DNA of 64,000 nucleotides from Gracilaria domingensis (Eukaryota > Rhodophyta > Florideophyceae > Gracilariales > Gracilariaceae), in contig VCMS01000144.1 in the NCBI GenBank assembly GCA_022539475.1, positions 1-64,000 of the forward strand, written 5' to 3'. The translations under genes and the position numbers were made by a program. Below, in pieces: positions 63,341-64,000 of this stretch. Positions within the stretch are counted from its first letter, which is position 1. Each line of letters opens with the position of its first letter. Below the pieces are notes generated by a model. That model ran no database searches. It was not told the DNA's origin and saw only the letters and a program-made list of their open reading frames with translations.

Positions 63341-64000
63341 AAACAGTCACCCCCCCACCCGACGTGGTATCACCACCCCAGGCGCCAACGCCTAAGGAGG
63401 GGGAGGACGCTGCTGGTACCGCTGGTAACACCGCTTTGGTTTCATCGGCGTTACCGCATTCTCCACGACTTGGAGCCACCACTGTTGGTGAGACGTCGCC
63501 ACCGACCGCGAACAACACTCCCGCTGCAGAGACGCAATCTACGCATACCGAAAACGGTCAGGCGCACGTCAGTAATGTTAGAGAACTCCCAGCACGGGAG
63601 ACAACCGAGAAGAAAGGAAACACTCCGTCACGGAGATCGCTCGGGAAGCCCAGCTCACAGGCGCTCACAGAACGCTCGCCCCGAGCTCGCACACCTGAAA
63701 AACAGGTCTCTGCAGACCCTTTGGGTAGCTACGGGCAAGCCGAGGATGACGGCGAAGTGTCGCAGTAACCCCTTCTCGGGCGATGATGTAGGAAGAACCA
63801 GAACACAGGACGTGTGGAAAGTACCCCTCCCATGAGGGAACGCTAAGTATGGTACCCACTCAGGCTAACCGTCGTGAGCTCGCGCTTGCAACATTACACC
63901 CAGAAGCATGGGTGGCGCATGGAACCCGCACATGCGGAAAATATCCAATTTTTTGGAGAGCCCGCGCGCCGCCGCCGCCCAAAGGGAGCAACCCGAGGTG
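63341..64000. other. tail of element C, low-complexity
   Basis: Pro/Thr/Arg-rich translations without motif. A second exact copy of the polypurine block found in pol lies at 63393-63410. The last 60 bases are GC-rich. Confidence 0.4.

Larger units (their letters stand above)
56058..64000 (+). mobile_element. Ty3/gypsy LTR retrotransposon (element C), broken, running off the right edge
   Basis: A 5' LTR-like stretch (about 56058-57007) is followed by gag and pol in plus orientation. The 3' LTR is outside the window. Gag and pol sequences are clearly related to element A. The copy carries several breaks across gag and pol. Age cannot be judged from one LTR. Confidence 0.85.

Overview
The window is eukaryotic nuclear DNA that most resembles a florideophyte red alga such as Chondrus (inference). 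Three things point there: a GH16 galactanase-type wall enzyme, a eukaryotic assimilatory nitrate-reductase relative, and intron-free single-ORF genes in small islands surrounded by stacked LTR retrotransposons. I recognise the families but ran no search, so species and orthology are unproven.

Layout. 1-10,085: a plus-strand Ty3/gypsy chromovirus (element A) that enters from the left edge. It has an uncommon 766-codon antisense ORF between pol and its 3' LTR. It sits inside a broken minus-strand Ty1/copia element (10,086 to about 15,400). 16,604-19,404: a compact PIF/Harbinger DNA transposon with terminal inverted repeats, a 3-bp target duplication and two open convergent genes. 20,082-37,364: the host gene island. 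It holds a nitrate-reductase-like flavoprotein, palindromic minisatellites, two tandem membrane-protein paralogues, two secreted-protein genes, a GH16 enzyme, and a large membrane-protein locus split by one in-frame stop. 37,819-55,978: a composite repeat region bounded by two near-identical 367-bp repeats in inverted orientation. It contains a Ty3/gypsy element with 1.7-kb LTRs about 1.3% different (element B, 38,731-49,296), an AT-rich gene-free stretch with two twin hairpins, a decayed piggyBac transposon, and a lone minus-strand LTR. About 56,058-64,000: a third, broken Ty3/gypsy element (C), related to A, running off the right edge.

How the genes fit together. The host genes do not form an obvious operon-like unit. 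The most striking host gene is the nitrate-reductase relative at 20,093-22,666. It keeps a full-length reading frame and an apparently complete FAD/NAD(P)H module. However, the molybdenum-ligand cysteine is replaced by serine, I find no cytochrome b5 haem domain, and the N-terminus reads MGCCAS, a dual-acylation signal. It looks like a membrane-anchored flavoprotein derived from nitrate reductase rather than a working nitrate reductase (inference). The GH16 enzyme fits remodelling of sulphated galactan walls. The retroelements carry several accessory coding blocks that standard Ty3/gypsy elements lack: the antisense ORF of A, and in B a duplicated domain between protease and reverse transcriptase plus a second duplicated domain after integrase.
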